Positions 1-5,995 of a stretch of 9,437 nt of DNA are shown piece after piece. The stretch is from NCBI GenBank assembly GCA_041674265.1, contig JBAYWC010000099.1:1-9437 (forward strand). The letters run 5' to 3'. The translations under genes were made by a program, and so were the position numbers. How positions within the stretch are numbered: position 1 is the stretch's first letter; every line of letters begins with the position of its first letter. The DNA is from QYQL01 sp041674265 (GTDB lineage Bacteria; Verrucomicrobiota; Verrucomicrobiia; Chthoniobacterales; Terrimicrobiaceae). Under the pieces are notes generated by a model. That model had not been told where the DNA came from and made no database searches. It saw nothing but the letters and a program-made list of their open reading frames with translations.

Positions 1-54
1 CGGGGGCAGGAGAAGCTGGGTTTCGCGGTCTATGGTGACAAATCGGGCGGCCAT
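1..54 (-). CDS. Transposase N-terminus, cut by the window edge (IS1182/IS5-like, DUF772 type)
   Basis: On the minus strand an ATG at 54..52 opens a frame that stays open for 18 codons to base 1 and reads MAARFVTIDRETQLLLPP. This 'M-x-x-R-F-x-x-(I/V)-D-R-(E/D)-T-x-x-L-L-P-P' opening is what I know from transposases of the IS1182/IS5 type, where it precedes a DUF772 domain and a DDE catalytic domain. A GGGAG lies just before the ATG, closer than is ideal. The rest of the gene is outside the window, so I cannot tell whether it is intact. The gene sits just downstream of, and in the same direction as, the exported protein at 120-782, which suggests that the element's left end lies between about 55 and 120. 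The family assignment rests on 18 residues only. Confidence 0.6.
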   Translation of the reverse strand, partial: MAARFVTIDRETQLLLPP

Positions 55-80
55 GCTCCCGGTTACTTTTTCCCTCGGTC

Positions 81-106
81 TTTTTCAAGCCGTCAGGCTT
101 GGAAAA
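81..106. repeat. Inverted repeat between the exported-protein gene and the IS transposase
   Basis: CAAGCC (86-91) and GGCTTG (96-101) form a perfect 6-bp stem with a GTCA loop. The flanking CTTTTT/GAAAAG runs extend the pairing. On the minus strand the hairpin is followed by A residues rather than a T-tract, so it is not a standard Rho-independent terminator for the gene ending at 120. It may belong to the terminal region of the IS element to its left, or end transcripts weakly. Confidence 0.4.
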
Positions 107-119
107 GTCCGACAGGCTG

Positions 120-782
120 CTAGTCGCCCGGCTTGTCATCATCCGTGGACGGCTTCACTCCCCGGGACGGAGGGGTCCCCTGCGGCGGTTTCAACTGATC
201 GAGGATCGGGCCAATGGTCGGATCGGCCTTCAGGAGCGCCGCCTTCATGGCCTGGTGAAACTGTTCCATCGCCGCGTGGCGCCCTTCAGGGGTTTTCGCC
301 TCAGTTTTCAGGTTTTCGGCAGCCTGGACAGCGGGATCTTCTTTGGCTTTTTCGCGCGCTGCCATCAGCTTCTGGCGGTCGGACTCGCCGAGATTTGCGA
401 AACCGGGCCGCTCCCCGGGTTTGCCGCCCTTCATTTTGTCTTTGAGGCGTTCCTTGACGATTTCCGCGAGCCCTGGATCCGCCTTCACAATGGCCTCGCG
501 CATCGCCTTGCGAAATTCCTCACCCGCCGTCTCGGCTTTCTTTTTCAGTTCCTGAATATTCGGATCCTGCATGGCCTTGTCACGGGCGGCCTCGAAACGC
601 CCGCGGATTTCCGGCGGCAGCTTTTCCATCATTTTGTCGCGGAAACGTTCCTTCATCCGATCTCCCACGGGGCCGTGAGGCGGGCGAAAAGCGGGCGGCG
701 GAGATCCGGCTGCCTGCGGCGGCTCGGCGCAGAGGGATCCCGCGCAGGCGGCGAGGATGGGAACAAGAATTCTGATTTTCAT
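120..782 (-). CDS. Small exported Ala/Lys-rich helical protein with an internal duplication; unknown function
   Basis: This is a 220-residue protein if translation starts at the ATG at 782..780; an ATG 8 codons upstream (806) is also in frame. I prefer 782 because it gives a normal export signal (MKIRILVPILAACAGSLCA). Both a signal peptidase I site after residue 19 and a lipobox (LAAC, lipidated Cys13) are possible, so it is either periplasmic or a lipoprotein. A Pro-rich linker (about 20-40) follows. Two related helical units come next: residues about 54-114 and about 131-198, each with an 'AAR-(D/E)-K-A-x-(Q/E)-DP' segment and ending in 'A-x-(L/V)-K-ADP-x-(L/I)-x-x-I'. The tail is hydrophilic and Pro/Asp-rich. 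The gene starts 59 bp after the phoR stop on the same strand, so cotranscription is possible. I recognise no characterised family. CpxP/Spy-like helical chaperones are superficially similar, but no LTxxQ motif is seen. Confidence 0.8.
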   Translation of the reverse strand: MKIRILVPILAACAGSLCAEPPQAAGSPPPAFRPPHGPVGDRMKERFRDKMMEKLPPEIRGRFEAARDKAMQDPNIQELKKKAETAGEEFRKAMREAIVKADPGLAEIVKERLKDKMKGGKPGERPGFANLGESDRQKLMAAREKAKEDPAVQAAENLKTEAKTPEGRHAAMEQFHQAMKAALLKADPTIGPILDQLKPPQGTPPSRGVKPSTDDDKPGD

Positions 783-841
783 GCGGTTGTTGGGTTTCAA
801 GACCATTCAACCCGGCCATGCCCGGAAAGTTGCGGGAAAAT

Positions 842-2152
842 TCAGTGGCCGGTGGAAGGAACGCTTCCTTGGCTGAGCGGGAGGCAAACCCGAAAGGTGG
901 CCCCCGATCCCGGCGTGCTTTCCACGGAAACCCGTCCGCCGTGCGCCTCGACGATGTTTTTCACGATCGAGAGCCCGAGCCCCGTGCCCCCCGCATCACG
1001 CGAGCGGTCCTTGTAAACGCGATAAAACCGCTCAAAAATATGGGCTTGATCGCCAAAGGGAATGCCCGGGCCGTTGTCGGCAAAATCGATGCAGACATCG
1101 TTTTCGTGCCTTCGCGCGGAGATCCGCACGGTCAAATGTCCGGCTTCCCCGTAGCGAAGCGCGTTTCCCACGAGGTTGGAAAAGACCTGTTCCATCCGAC
1201 GACCGTCCGCCTCGGTCCGGACGGCATCGTCCGGCCAATCGACGACGAGCTTCGCCCCGCGTTCCGTGATATTCGGTTCCAGGTGCTCCAGCACATGCCC
1301 CAGGAGTTCGCGCAAATCGACCTGTTGAAACTCCAGGAGTTTCGCGCGCTCCTCCAGCCGGGATATGGTGAGGAGATCGTCGATGAGAAGCGCGAGGCGG
1401 CGGGAATTTTTGTGCATCGCCTTCAAGGAACGCTGGGCCATTTCCGGGTCGGCCAAGGCCCCGTCCATAAGGGTTTCGACGTAGCCATTGATGATGGCGA
1501 GAGGAGTCCGGAATTCGTGGGAAACGTTCGCGAGGAACTCCCGCTGCCTGGCTTCAAGCTTCCGGATGGCCGTCACATCGTGAAAGACAACGAGCGCCGC
1601 CATCGGGCGGGCCTGCGGCTTTGGCATGAGACCTCCCACATGCACGTCCAGGTGCTTGGACTCGTAGCCTCCGTGCGGGGAAGGGATCTCGAAGGTGATT
1701 TCGATCTCCCGGGGGGCTCCCTCCAGGAGGACCGCCTCGATCGCCTTCTGGAGCTCATGCCTGGGGATGACCTCGATGACCGGACGGTTGAGCGGGGACT
1801 CTTTCAGGGCGAACAGCTTGATCAGCGCGTCATTGACGAGGCGGACCCTCTGCGAGCGATCCGCGATCAGGACCCCCTCCACCATGCTGGAAAGAATGGC
1901 CCTGAGGCTGAATCCTTCGTCGGTAACCTGACGGTCGAGCTGCTGGAGCAATTCCGAGATTTTGCGGATATCGCGGATGGGTTCCTTGAAAAGGCCGGCG
2001 GTGGAAGGGAGCGGAGCCGACGCGAAATTTCGCTCCGCGAGACGTTTCAGCGATTGGCGCACACGGGCGTAAGGCCGCAGGATTTCAAAGTGGACGAGCA
2101 GCCCCGCAACGAGGAGCAACGCCGCCACCAGGACGGGCCAAAGCGGATTCAA
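842..2152 (-). CDS. phoR: PhoR-type sensor histidine kinase
   Basis: A 436-residue membrane histidine kinase, partner of the response regulator encoded just upstream. One hydrophobic segment (about residues 5-22) anchors the N-terminus. A linker of about 55 residues and a PAS-like domain (about 80-195) follow. The HisKA domain has the H-box NVSHEFRTPL with phospho-acceptor His212. The HATPase_c domain has an N-box (Asn330), G1 motif DNGPG (359-363), F-box FERFYR and G2 motif GTGLGLSIV (about 389-397). This layout matches PhoR-family kinases, though there is only one membrane segment and no periplasmic sensor loop. The start is TTG at 2152, which overlaps the phoB stop in TTGA (2149-2152); this indicates translational coupling, and no other start precedes the membrane segment well. 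The phosphate role is inferred from family resemblance; no pst or phoU gene is in view. Confidence 0.92.
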   Translation of the reverse strand: MNPLWPVLVAALLLVAGLLVHFEILRPYARVRQSLKRLAERNFASAPLPSTAGLFKEPIRDIRKISELLQQLDRQVTDEGFSLRAILSSMVEGVLIADRSQRVRLVNDALIKLFALKESPLNRPVIEVIPRHELQKAIEAVLLEGAPREIEITFEIPSPHGGYESKHLDVHVGGLMPKPQARPMAALVVFHDVTAIRKLEARQREFLANVSHEFRTPLAIINGYVETLMDGALADPEMAQRSLKAMHKNSRRLALLIDDLLTISRLEERAKLLEFQQVDLRELLGHVLEHLEPNITERGAKLVVDWPDDAVRTEADGRRMEQVFSNLVGNALRYGEAGHLTVRISARRHENDVCIDFADNGPGIPFGDQAHIFERFYRVYKDRSRDAGGTGLGLSIVKNIVEAHGGRVSVESTPGSGATFRVCLPLSQGSVPSTGH

Positions 2153-2841
2153 TTTCCAGCTACCGCATTGAAGCGGTAGCCCTCGCCGCGAATGGTTTCC
2201 AACCGCCCGGAATACTTTCCCAATTTCTCCCGCAGACGCCGCATGTGGGTATCGACCGTGCGTGTGTCGATGGAGGTGTTTTGATACCCCCAGACATCGG
2301 TGAGCAGAGTTTCGCGGGAGAGCGTTTTGCCGCGACGCTCCAGCATCATGCTGAGAAGTTTGAATTCCGTGGTGGTCAGGTCGAAACGACGACCATCCAA
2401 GCGGGCTTCGAAACTGGTTTTGTCGAGGTAGATTCCCTCGATCTGGATGGTTTCCGAACGTGGCACGGCGCGAAGCCGCTTGAGGAGCGCCTGGACCCGG
2501 AGGACCAGCTCGCGGGGACTGAACGGCTTGGTGACATAGTCGTCCGCTCCCAGCTCGAGCCCTTTCACCCGCTCATGGGGCTCCCCTCTAGCCGTCAGCA
2601 TCACGATGGGAATGACCTCGGTATCCGTATCGTTTTTCAGAGCGCGGCAGACCTCGTGGCCCGTCATCCCCGGCAGCATCAGATCCAACACGATGATGTC
2701 CGGCCTCATTGCCCGGGCCATGTCGAGCCCGCGGTCGCCCGATGCGGCAATCAACACCTCAAAGCCCGCCCGCCCGAGGTTGTAACGCAAAAGGTCCACA
2801 ACATCGGTCTCATCTTCCACGACAAGCACGGTATCCTGCAT
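2149..2841 (-). CDS. phoB: PhoB-type response regulator (OmpR/PhoB winged-helix)
   Basis: A 230-residue cytoplasmic transcription factor. The receiver domain (about 1-120) has acidic residues Glu9 and Asp10, phospho-acceptor Asp53 in IVLDLMLPG, Thr83 and Lys105 in TKPFSP, the complete active-site set. The C-terminal winged-helix DNA-binding domain (about 130-228) carries LTTTEFKLL, the recognition-helix region RTVDTHMRRLREKLG, and the wing motif IRGEGYRF typical of the OmpR/PhoB family. The ATG at 2841 has GGGAGGTGC directly upstream, a good Shine-Dalgarno with short spacing. The stop overlaps the phoR start by 4 bp, so the two form one transcription unit. Phosphorylated PhoB-like regulators usually activate phosphate-starvation genes. 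I saw no clear Pho box, so the regulon remains inferred. The assignment to OmpR/PhoB is secure; the exact name is slightly less so. Confidence 0.93.
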   Translation of the reverse strand: MQDTVLVVEDETDVVDLLRYNLGRAGFEVLIAASGDRGLDMARAMRPDIIVLDLMLPGMTGHEVCRALKNDTDTEVIPIVMLTARGEPHERVKGLELGADDYVTKPFSPRELVLRVQALLKRLRAVPRSETIQIEGIYLDKTSFEARLDGRRFDLTTTEFKLLSMMLERRGKTLSRETLLTDVWGYQNTSIDTRTVDTHMRRLREKLGKYSGRLETIRGEGYRFNAVAGN

Positions 2842-2872
2842 GCACCTCCCGCGATAGCCGAGACCCGATTCC

Positions 2873-2893
2873 CCGGCAAGCTCTCCTTGCCGG
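2873..2893. repeat. Perfect 8-bp hairpin in the phoB leader
   Basis: CCGGCAAG (2873-2880) and CTTGCCGG (2886-2893) are exact inverted complements around a 5-base loop. The structure lies 31 bases upstream of the phoB ATG. It has no T-tract, so it is not a terminator. It could be an operator-like palindrome or a stabilising 5' mRNA hairpin. No protein can be assigned to it. Confidence 0.5.
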
Positions 2894-2919
2894 TGTCTCC
2901 TCGAAAATGCCCCGGACGG

Positions 2920-2985
2920 AAAAAGATTCGGGCCACCGACGGAGATGATCAGAAAACAAAGGAAACTGATCCGCGGTGGCCCGAA
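2920..2985 (-). terminator. Rho-independent terminator after exonuclease III
   Basis: Read on the minus strand, TTCGGGCCACCG (2985..2974) pairs perfectly with CGGTGGCCCGAA (2938..2927) over 12 bp. An inner GATCAG/CTGATC stem extends the hairpin. It is followed at once by TCTTTTT (2926..2920). The T-tract exists only on the minus-strand side, so it acts on transcripts leaving the xth gene, whose stop is at 3109. It insulates phoB from that operon unless transcription starts upstream of it. Confidence 0.8.
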
Positions 2986-3108
2986 CTGCTGCCTTAACCG
3001 ATAGATTTGACCTGCGCGGGGTGCGGATGTTCAAAAAAAGAAGGGATAAAACGGCGGATTTTTTTCGGCTCCGCGATGCGGATTTCGCAATTGGTTGATT
3101 GTGAGCAT

Positions 3109-3861
3109 TTAAAAAAGAACGACTCCGACCGGGCAATGATCGCTTCCCGTGACTTCCGGCTGGATGAAGGCGGATCGGACGGCGGATCGGAGGGCGTGGG
3201 AAACGCAAACGTAATCGATCCGCCACCCGATATTTCTTTCCCTCGCGCCGCTCTGGTAACTCCACCATGTGTAATGTCCTCCGCCGCTTTCAAAGAGCCG
3301 GAAGGAATCCTGGAACCCGGCGTCGAGGACCCGGTCGAACGCCTCCCGTTCCTCGCTGGTAAATCCGGCATTCCTCGTGTTTTGCTTCGGCCGGGCCAGA
3401 TCGATCTCGCGGTGGGCGACGTTCATGTCGCCGCAGAAAATCACCGGCTTGCGCTTTTCGAGTTCCGTCAAAAAGGAGATGAAGGCCGGAGTCCACTCGC
3501 GGGTGCGGTAATCGAGACGGGTCAACTCGCGTTGCGAATTCGGCGTATACACATTGACGATGAAGCGGTCTTTGAATTCCGCGGTGAGGACCCGGCCCTC
3601 GTTGTCATGCGCGGAGTGGCCGATGCCATTGACCACCGAAAGCGGCTTTTCGCGGGTGAGGAGGGCCGTCCCCGAATACCCCGGCTTCACGGCGGGATTC
3701 CAAAAGACATGATAACCGGCGAAATCATGATCGACCTGATGGGGGTGGGCCTTGATTTCCTGGAGGCAAACGACATCCGCGTCCGCCTGCTGCAGGTAGC
3801 CGGGGAGGCCTTTTCCGAGAATGGAGCGGAGTCCGTTGACGTTCCAGGAGACGAGCCTCAT
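3109..3861 (-). CDS. xth: Exodeoxyribonuclease III (AP endonuclease)
   Basis: A 250-residue cytoplasmic DNA repair enzyme that cleaves at abasic sites and degrades DNA 3' to 5' in base-excision repair. The endonuclease/exonuclease/phosphatase catalytic set is complete: Asn7 in SWNVNGLR, metal-binding Glu35 in LQEIK, Tyr105 in NVYTPN, Asp145/Asn147 in GDMN, Asp154 in REIDLARP, the substrate-site GHYTWW and RIDYV segments, and the terminal SDHCPV with Asp241/His242. The length fits the family (about 250-270). An in-frame ATG exists 12 codons upstream, but the start at 3861 is preferred: it begins directly with MRLVSWNVNG and lies 4 bp after the stop of the preceding EEP gene, whereas the longer form would overlap it. 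Translation is probably coupled to that gene. The unit ends at the hairpin terminator at 2920-2985. Confidence 0.95.
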   Translation of the reverse strand: MRLVSWNVNGLRSILGKGLPGYLQQADADVVCLQEIKAHPHQVDHDFAGYHVFWNPAVKPGYSGTALLTREKPLSVVNGIGHSAHDNEGRVLTAEFKDRFIVNVYTPNSQRELTRLDYRTREWTPAFISFLTELEKRKPVIFCGDMNVAHREIDLARPKQNTRNAGFTSEEREAFDRVLDAGFQDSFRLFESGGGHYTWWSYQSGARERNIGWRIDYVCVSHALRSAVRSAFIQPEVTGSDHCPVGVVLF

Positions 3862-3865
3862 GCAG

Positions 3866-4633
3866 TCAGGCGAACGAGAAATCCGCGCGCACCGCATGGT
3901 GATCCGAGGCCAGCGTGGGGATCACGGAGCGGTTTTCCAGGCGGAGGTGGGCATTGTACAAAATGTGGTCCAACACATGGGGCATGCGCCGCCAGGTTGC
4001 CTCCTGATTCTGGGCCGTGCGAAACCCCGCCCGCTCAAACTGCTCCAGGATTCCCTCCGAGGGGACGCAATTCAGGTCGCCCGCCAAAATCGCCGGGCCC
4101 TGCTGCATCCGGAGCTCGGCTTCAACGGCATCCCTCTGCGCCGGGTGCTCCGCGCTGGTCGAACCGATCATGAAAAACGCCTGCAGGTGCGTGTTCAGCA
4201 GCCGGATCTCACGGCCCCGGATGACCGTTCCGGCAGAGATGAGCAGGCGCTGCGAGGGGTTGCGGAGCACCCCCTCATATTCAAATTCGATCCCGGCCGC
4301 GGGGAGATCCGTCCTCTGAAAGTCGCGCAATTTGGATTTGGAAAAAATCGCGAGCCCCAGGCCGAAGGGGATCTCGGTTTCATTGGCCGCCGGATAGGCG
4401 AAAACCGAGTCGTAGCCTTTCAGGTGTTTCCTGAGATGGACGTAATTCGGCGGCGGATCGATTTGGTTCCCGCCATCGAACCCCCGCTCGACTTCCTGGA
4501 GAAAAATCACGTCGGCTTCCTGCCGGTCCAGGAAATCCACCGTCCGCTCCAGATTGATCTGGAGGTTGTCCGGCGCGGACTCATCCCAAGGCTGGCCGTT
4601 CTGCATGTTGAATGTGAGGGTGCGGAAAGTCAT
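3866..4633 (-). CDS. Endonuclease/exonuclease/phosphatase (EEP) family protein
   Basis: A 255-residue enzyme of the same fold as exonuclease III but a different branch. Visible catalytic elements are Asn9 in LTFNMQNG, Glu47 in FLQEVER, His149 in LLNTHLQ, Asp186/Asn188 in AGDLNCVPS, Asp222 in VLDHILY, and the final SDHHAV (243-248). All metal- and phosphate-site residues of the fold are present, so it should be an active Mg-dependent phosphodiesterase. The substrate cannot be read from sequence: DNA, RNA, phosphoinositide-like or nucleotide substrates all occur in this superfamily. The NTHL motif and lack of the ExoIII-type GWRIDY segment separate it from AP endonucleases. An ATG 15 codons upstream (4678) is in frame. 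I choose 4633 because the preceding residues are unlike the family and overlap the predicted promoter. No signal peptide is seen. It heads a two-gene operon with xth. Confidence 0.85.
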   Translation of the reverse strand: MTFRTLTFNMQNGQPWDESAPDNLQINLERTVDFLDRQEADVIFLQEVERGFDGGNQIDPPPNYVHLRKHLKGYDSVFAYPAANETEIPFGLGLAIFSKSKLRDFQRTDLPAAGIEFEYEGVLRNPSQRLLISAGTVIRGREIRLLNTHLQAFFMIGSTSAEHPAQRDAVEAELRMQQGPAILAGDLNCVPSEGILEQFERAGFRTAQNQEATWRRMPHVLDHILYNAHLRLENRSVIPTLASDHHAVRADFSFA

Positions 4634-4644
4634 GAAGCCGATTC

Positions 4645-4674
4645 TTGCCAACGCGGGATTCCGGGCTGTATAAA
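4645..4674 (+). promoter_or_regulatory. Predicted sigma-70-type promoter for gpmA
   Basis: TTGCCA (4645-4650) and TATAAA (4669-4674) each match the -35/-10 consensus at five of six bases, with an 18-bp spacer. Transcription would begin near 4681, leaving a leader of roughly 18 bases with no obvious Shine-Dalgarno before the gpmA ATG at 4699. Confidence 0.5.
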
Positions 4675-4695
4675 CCACGCTTCAGATATTTGCAA
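4667..4695 (-). promoter_or_regulatory. Predicted sigma-70-type promoter for the EEP-xth operon
   Basis: On the minus strand, TTGCAA (4695..4690) and TATACA (4672..4667) are spaced 17 bp apart, each matching consensus at four of six bases. Its -10 box shares four bases (4669-4672) with the gpmA -10 box on the other strand. The leader to the ATG at 4633 would be about 25-30 bases. Confidence 0.4.
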
Positions 4696-4698
4696 ACC

Positions 4699-5439
4699 AT
4701 GCATAAACTCGTTCTCATCCGTCACGGCGAAAGCACTTGGAACAAAGAAAACCGCTTCACCGGCTGGACCGATGTCGAGCTCAGCGAAAAAGGCCGCGCG
4801 GAAGCGAAGGCCGCGGGGGAACTCCTGAAGAAAGAGGGATTCGTCTTCGACATCGCCTACGCCTCGCTCCTCAAGCGCGCTCTCAACACCCTCTGGGCCG
4901 TGCTCCAGGAATTGGATATTGTCTGGATCCCGATCGAAAAGGACTGGCGTCTCAACGAGCGCCACTACGGCGCGCTGCAGGGACTCAACAAGGCCGAGAC
5001 CGCCGCCAAATACGGCGATGAGCAGGTCCTCGTCTGGCGCCGCAGCTACGACATCCCGCCACCGCCGCTCGAACAGTCCGACGAACGCTGGCCGGGCCGC
5101 GATCCGCGCTACGCGGGCATTGAAAACCTCCCGCTCACCGAGTGCCTCAAGGACACCGTCGATCGATTTCTTCCCCTCTGGCATGAGAAAATCGCGCCAA
5201 CGGTCAAGTCCGGGAAGCGGGTCATCATCGCCGCCCACGGGAACAGCCTCAGAGCCCTCGTCAAATACCTCGACGACATCTCCGACAAGGACATCATCAA
5301 CCTGAATATTCCCACCGGCGTGCCGCTTGTTTACGATCTCGATGCCGGCCTCAAGCCGATCAAGCACTACTACCTCGGCGATCGGGACGCCATCGCCGCC
5401 GCCATGAACGCCGTGGCCAGCCAGGGCAAGGCGAAGTAG
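4699..5439 (+). CDS. gpmA: 2,3-bisphosphoglycerate-dependent phosphoglycerate mutase
   Basis: A 246-residue glycolytic/gluconeogenic enzyme interconverting 3- and 2-phosphoglycerate in the cytoplasm. The histidine-phosphatase signature LIRHGES (residues 6-12) carries Arg8 and the phospho-accepting His9. Other family landmarks are NRFTGWTDVELSEKG (18-32), NERHYGALQGLNK (86-98) with the acid/base Glu87, the RRSYDIPPPP loop (114-123), and IIAAHGNSLRAL (176-187) with the second catalytic His180. The length matches bacterial dPGM (about 250). The frame is open for 18 codons upstream, but 4699 is chosen because it gives MHKLVLIRHG, the normal family start, and the upstream codons cover the predicted promoter. 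It is probably monocistronic and divergent from the EEP-xth pair. No convincing terminator follows. Confidence 0.96.
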   Translation: MHKLVLIRHGESTWNKENRFTGWTDVELSEKGRAEAKAAGELLKKEGFVFDIAYASLLKRALNTLWAVLQELDIVWIPIEKDWRLNERHYGALQGLNKAETAAKYGDEQVLVWRRSYDIPPPPLEQSDERWPGRDPRYAGIENLPLTECLKDTVDRFLPLWHEKIAPTVKSGKRVIIAAHGNSLRALVKYLDDISDKDIINLNIPTGVPLVYDLDAGLKPIKHYYLGDRDAIAAAMNAVASQGKAK

Positions 5440-5496
5440 GATTTCCCAAGGGGTCTTCCTGCCGGAAACAATAGAATTCCAACCATAGCAGGAACA

Positions 5497-5646
5497 ATGC
5501 CAGAAGAGGCATACACACGGGCAGGCTTCTTTCTACTCACGGTCCGCAACAGAGGCGGAGCGGCGTTCGTTCATCATCCTGACAAGTCAACGGACGGACC
5601 CGCCAAAACCACCGCTGTTCCCGGCAACCCGCGAAACGCCCTGTGA
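5497..5646 (+). CDS. Possible 49-residue fragment or small ORF; RAYT-like start at best
   Basis: The ATG at 5497 is preceded by AGGA at 5490-5493 and opens 49 codons to a TGA at 5644-5646. The stretch AYTRAGFFLLTVRNRGG loosely resembles the N-terminal strand of IS200-like or REP-associated tyrosine transposases (Y-x-x-x-G-x-Y-F-x-T-x). The rest is low in recognisable features, and the HUH motif and catalytic Tyr are absent. If it is related, it is a short remnant. The GC-rich hairpins immediately downstream would fit such an origin, but chance is about as likely. Confidence 0.2.
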   Translation: MPEEAYTRAGFFLLTVRNRGGAAFVHHPDKSTDGPAKTTAVPGNPRNAL

Positions 5647-5937
5647 CTTTTTCAGACGGGCGTTCCTTATGAAACCGAGTGAGACTCGCGACCTGCGCGC
5701 GCTACGTGTGCGGAGCCTTTACAGCCTCGCAGGCGTGCAATACAACCATTTTGTTTGATGGTCTCCTTTTCCCAGCACTATCCCGCGCCCGCCTTTGACG
5801 AGGCCGTGGCCCAAGCGCTCGCCTGGTTGTGTTTTTCGATTCTGCTGCTGGGGCTTTGCATTCCGGCATTTGACTCGCAGGCTCGCCCTTTGGGCTGCCT
5901 CTGGCAGTCTGTCTCGCTGGCTCTCATTTCACATTGT

Positions 5938-5970
5938 TCATTCCGAATTTCGGTTCATCCGCAAAAAGTG
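5938..5970 (+). repeat. Possible left terminal inverted repeat of the ISL3-family element
   Basis: About 30-60 bases before the transposase ATG lies TTCATTCCGAATTTCGG followed by TTCATCCGC and an A-run. ISL3-family ends often combine a CCGAATTTCGG-like core with a following GGTT-A/C stretch, as I recall them. No right-end partner is visible, since the 3' end of the element is lost, so the call rests on position and general resemblance. Confidence 0.3.
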
Positions 5971-5995
5971 TGCTTGCAGAGGGGAAGCAGGGTAG

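Larger units (their letters stand above)
5440..5995. other. 556-bp stretch without a convincing gene, bearing small hairpins and possible IS-end sequence
   Basis: No recognised gene lies between the gpmA stop and the ISL3 transposase remnant. It holds a 49-codon frame at 5497-5646, a hairpin AACGCCC (5635-5641)/GGGCGTT (5658-5664) with a 16-base loop, a small CGAGT-GAG-ACTCG hairpin near 5675-5687, and an 89-codon frame at 5755-6024 with one hydrophobic stretch but no ribosome binding site. The last runs into the transposase gene and is probably chance. Near 5938-5961 a CCGAATTTCGG near-palindrome (5943-5953) may mark the end of the IS. Confidence 0.5.

Noticed and set aside
81..106. Rho-independent terminator for the exported-protein gene
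   Set aside because: The hairpin is sound but is followed by A residues on the minus strand, with no T-tract in the direction of transcription.
99..2179. Long plus-strand open frames opposite the exported protein, phoR and phoB (for example 99-1016, 818-2179, 2245-2997)
   Set aside because: They are antisense to genes with clear catalytic motifs, have no recognisable domains and arise from high GC, which makes stops rare.
3007..4828. Plus-strand frames of 388 and 335 codons opposite xth and the EEP gene
   Set aside because: They overlap each other and the confident minus-strand enzymes, run through the promoter region, and show no family resemblance.
4630..5367. 245-codon minus-strand frame opposite gpmA
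   Set aside because: gpmA is unmistakable on the plus strand; the antisense protein has no recognisable motifs.
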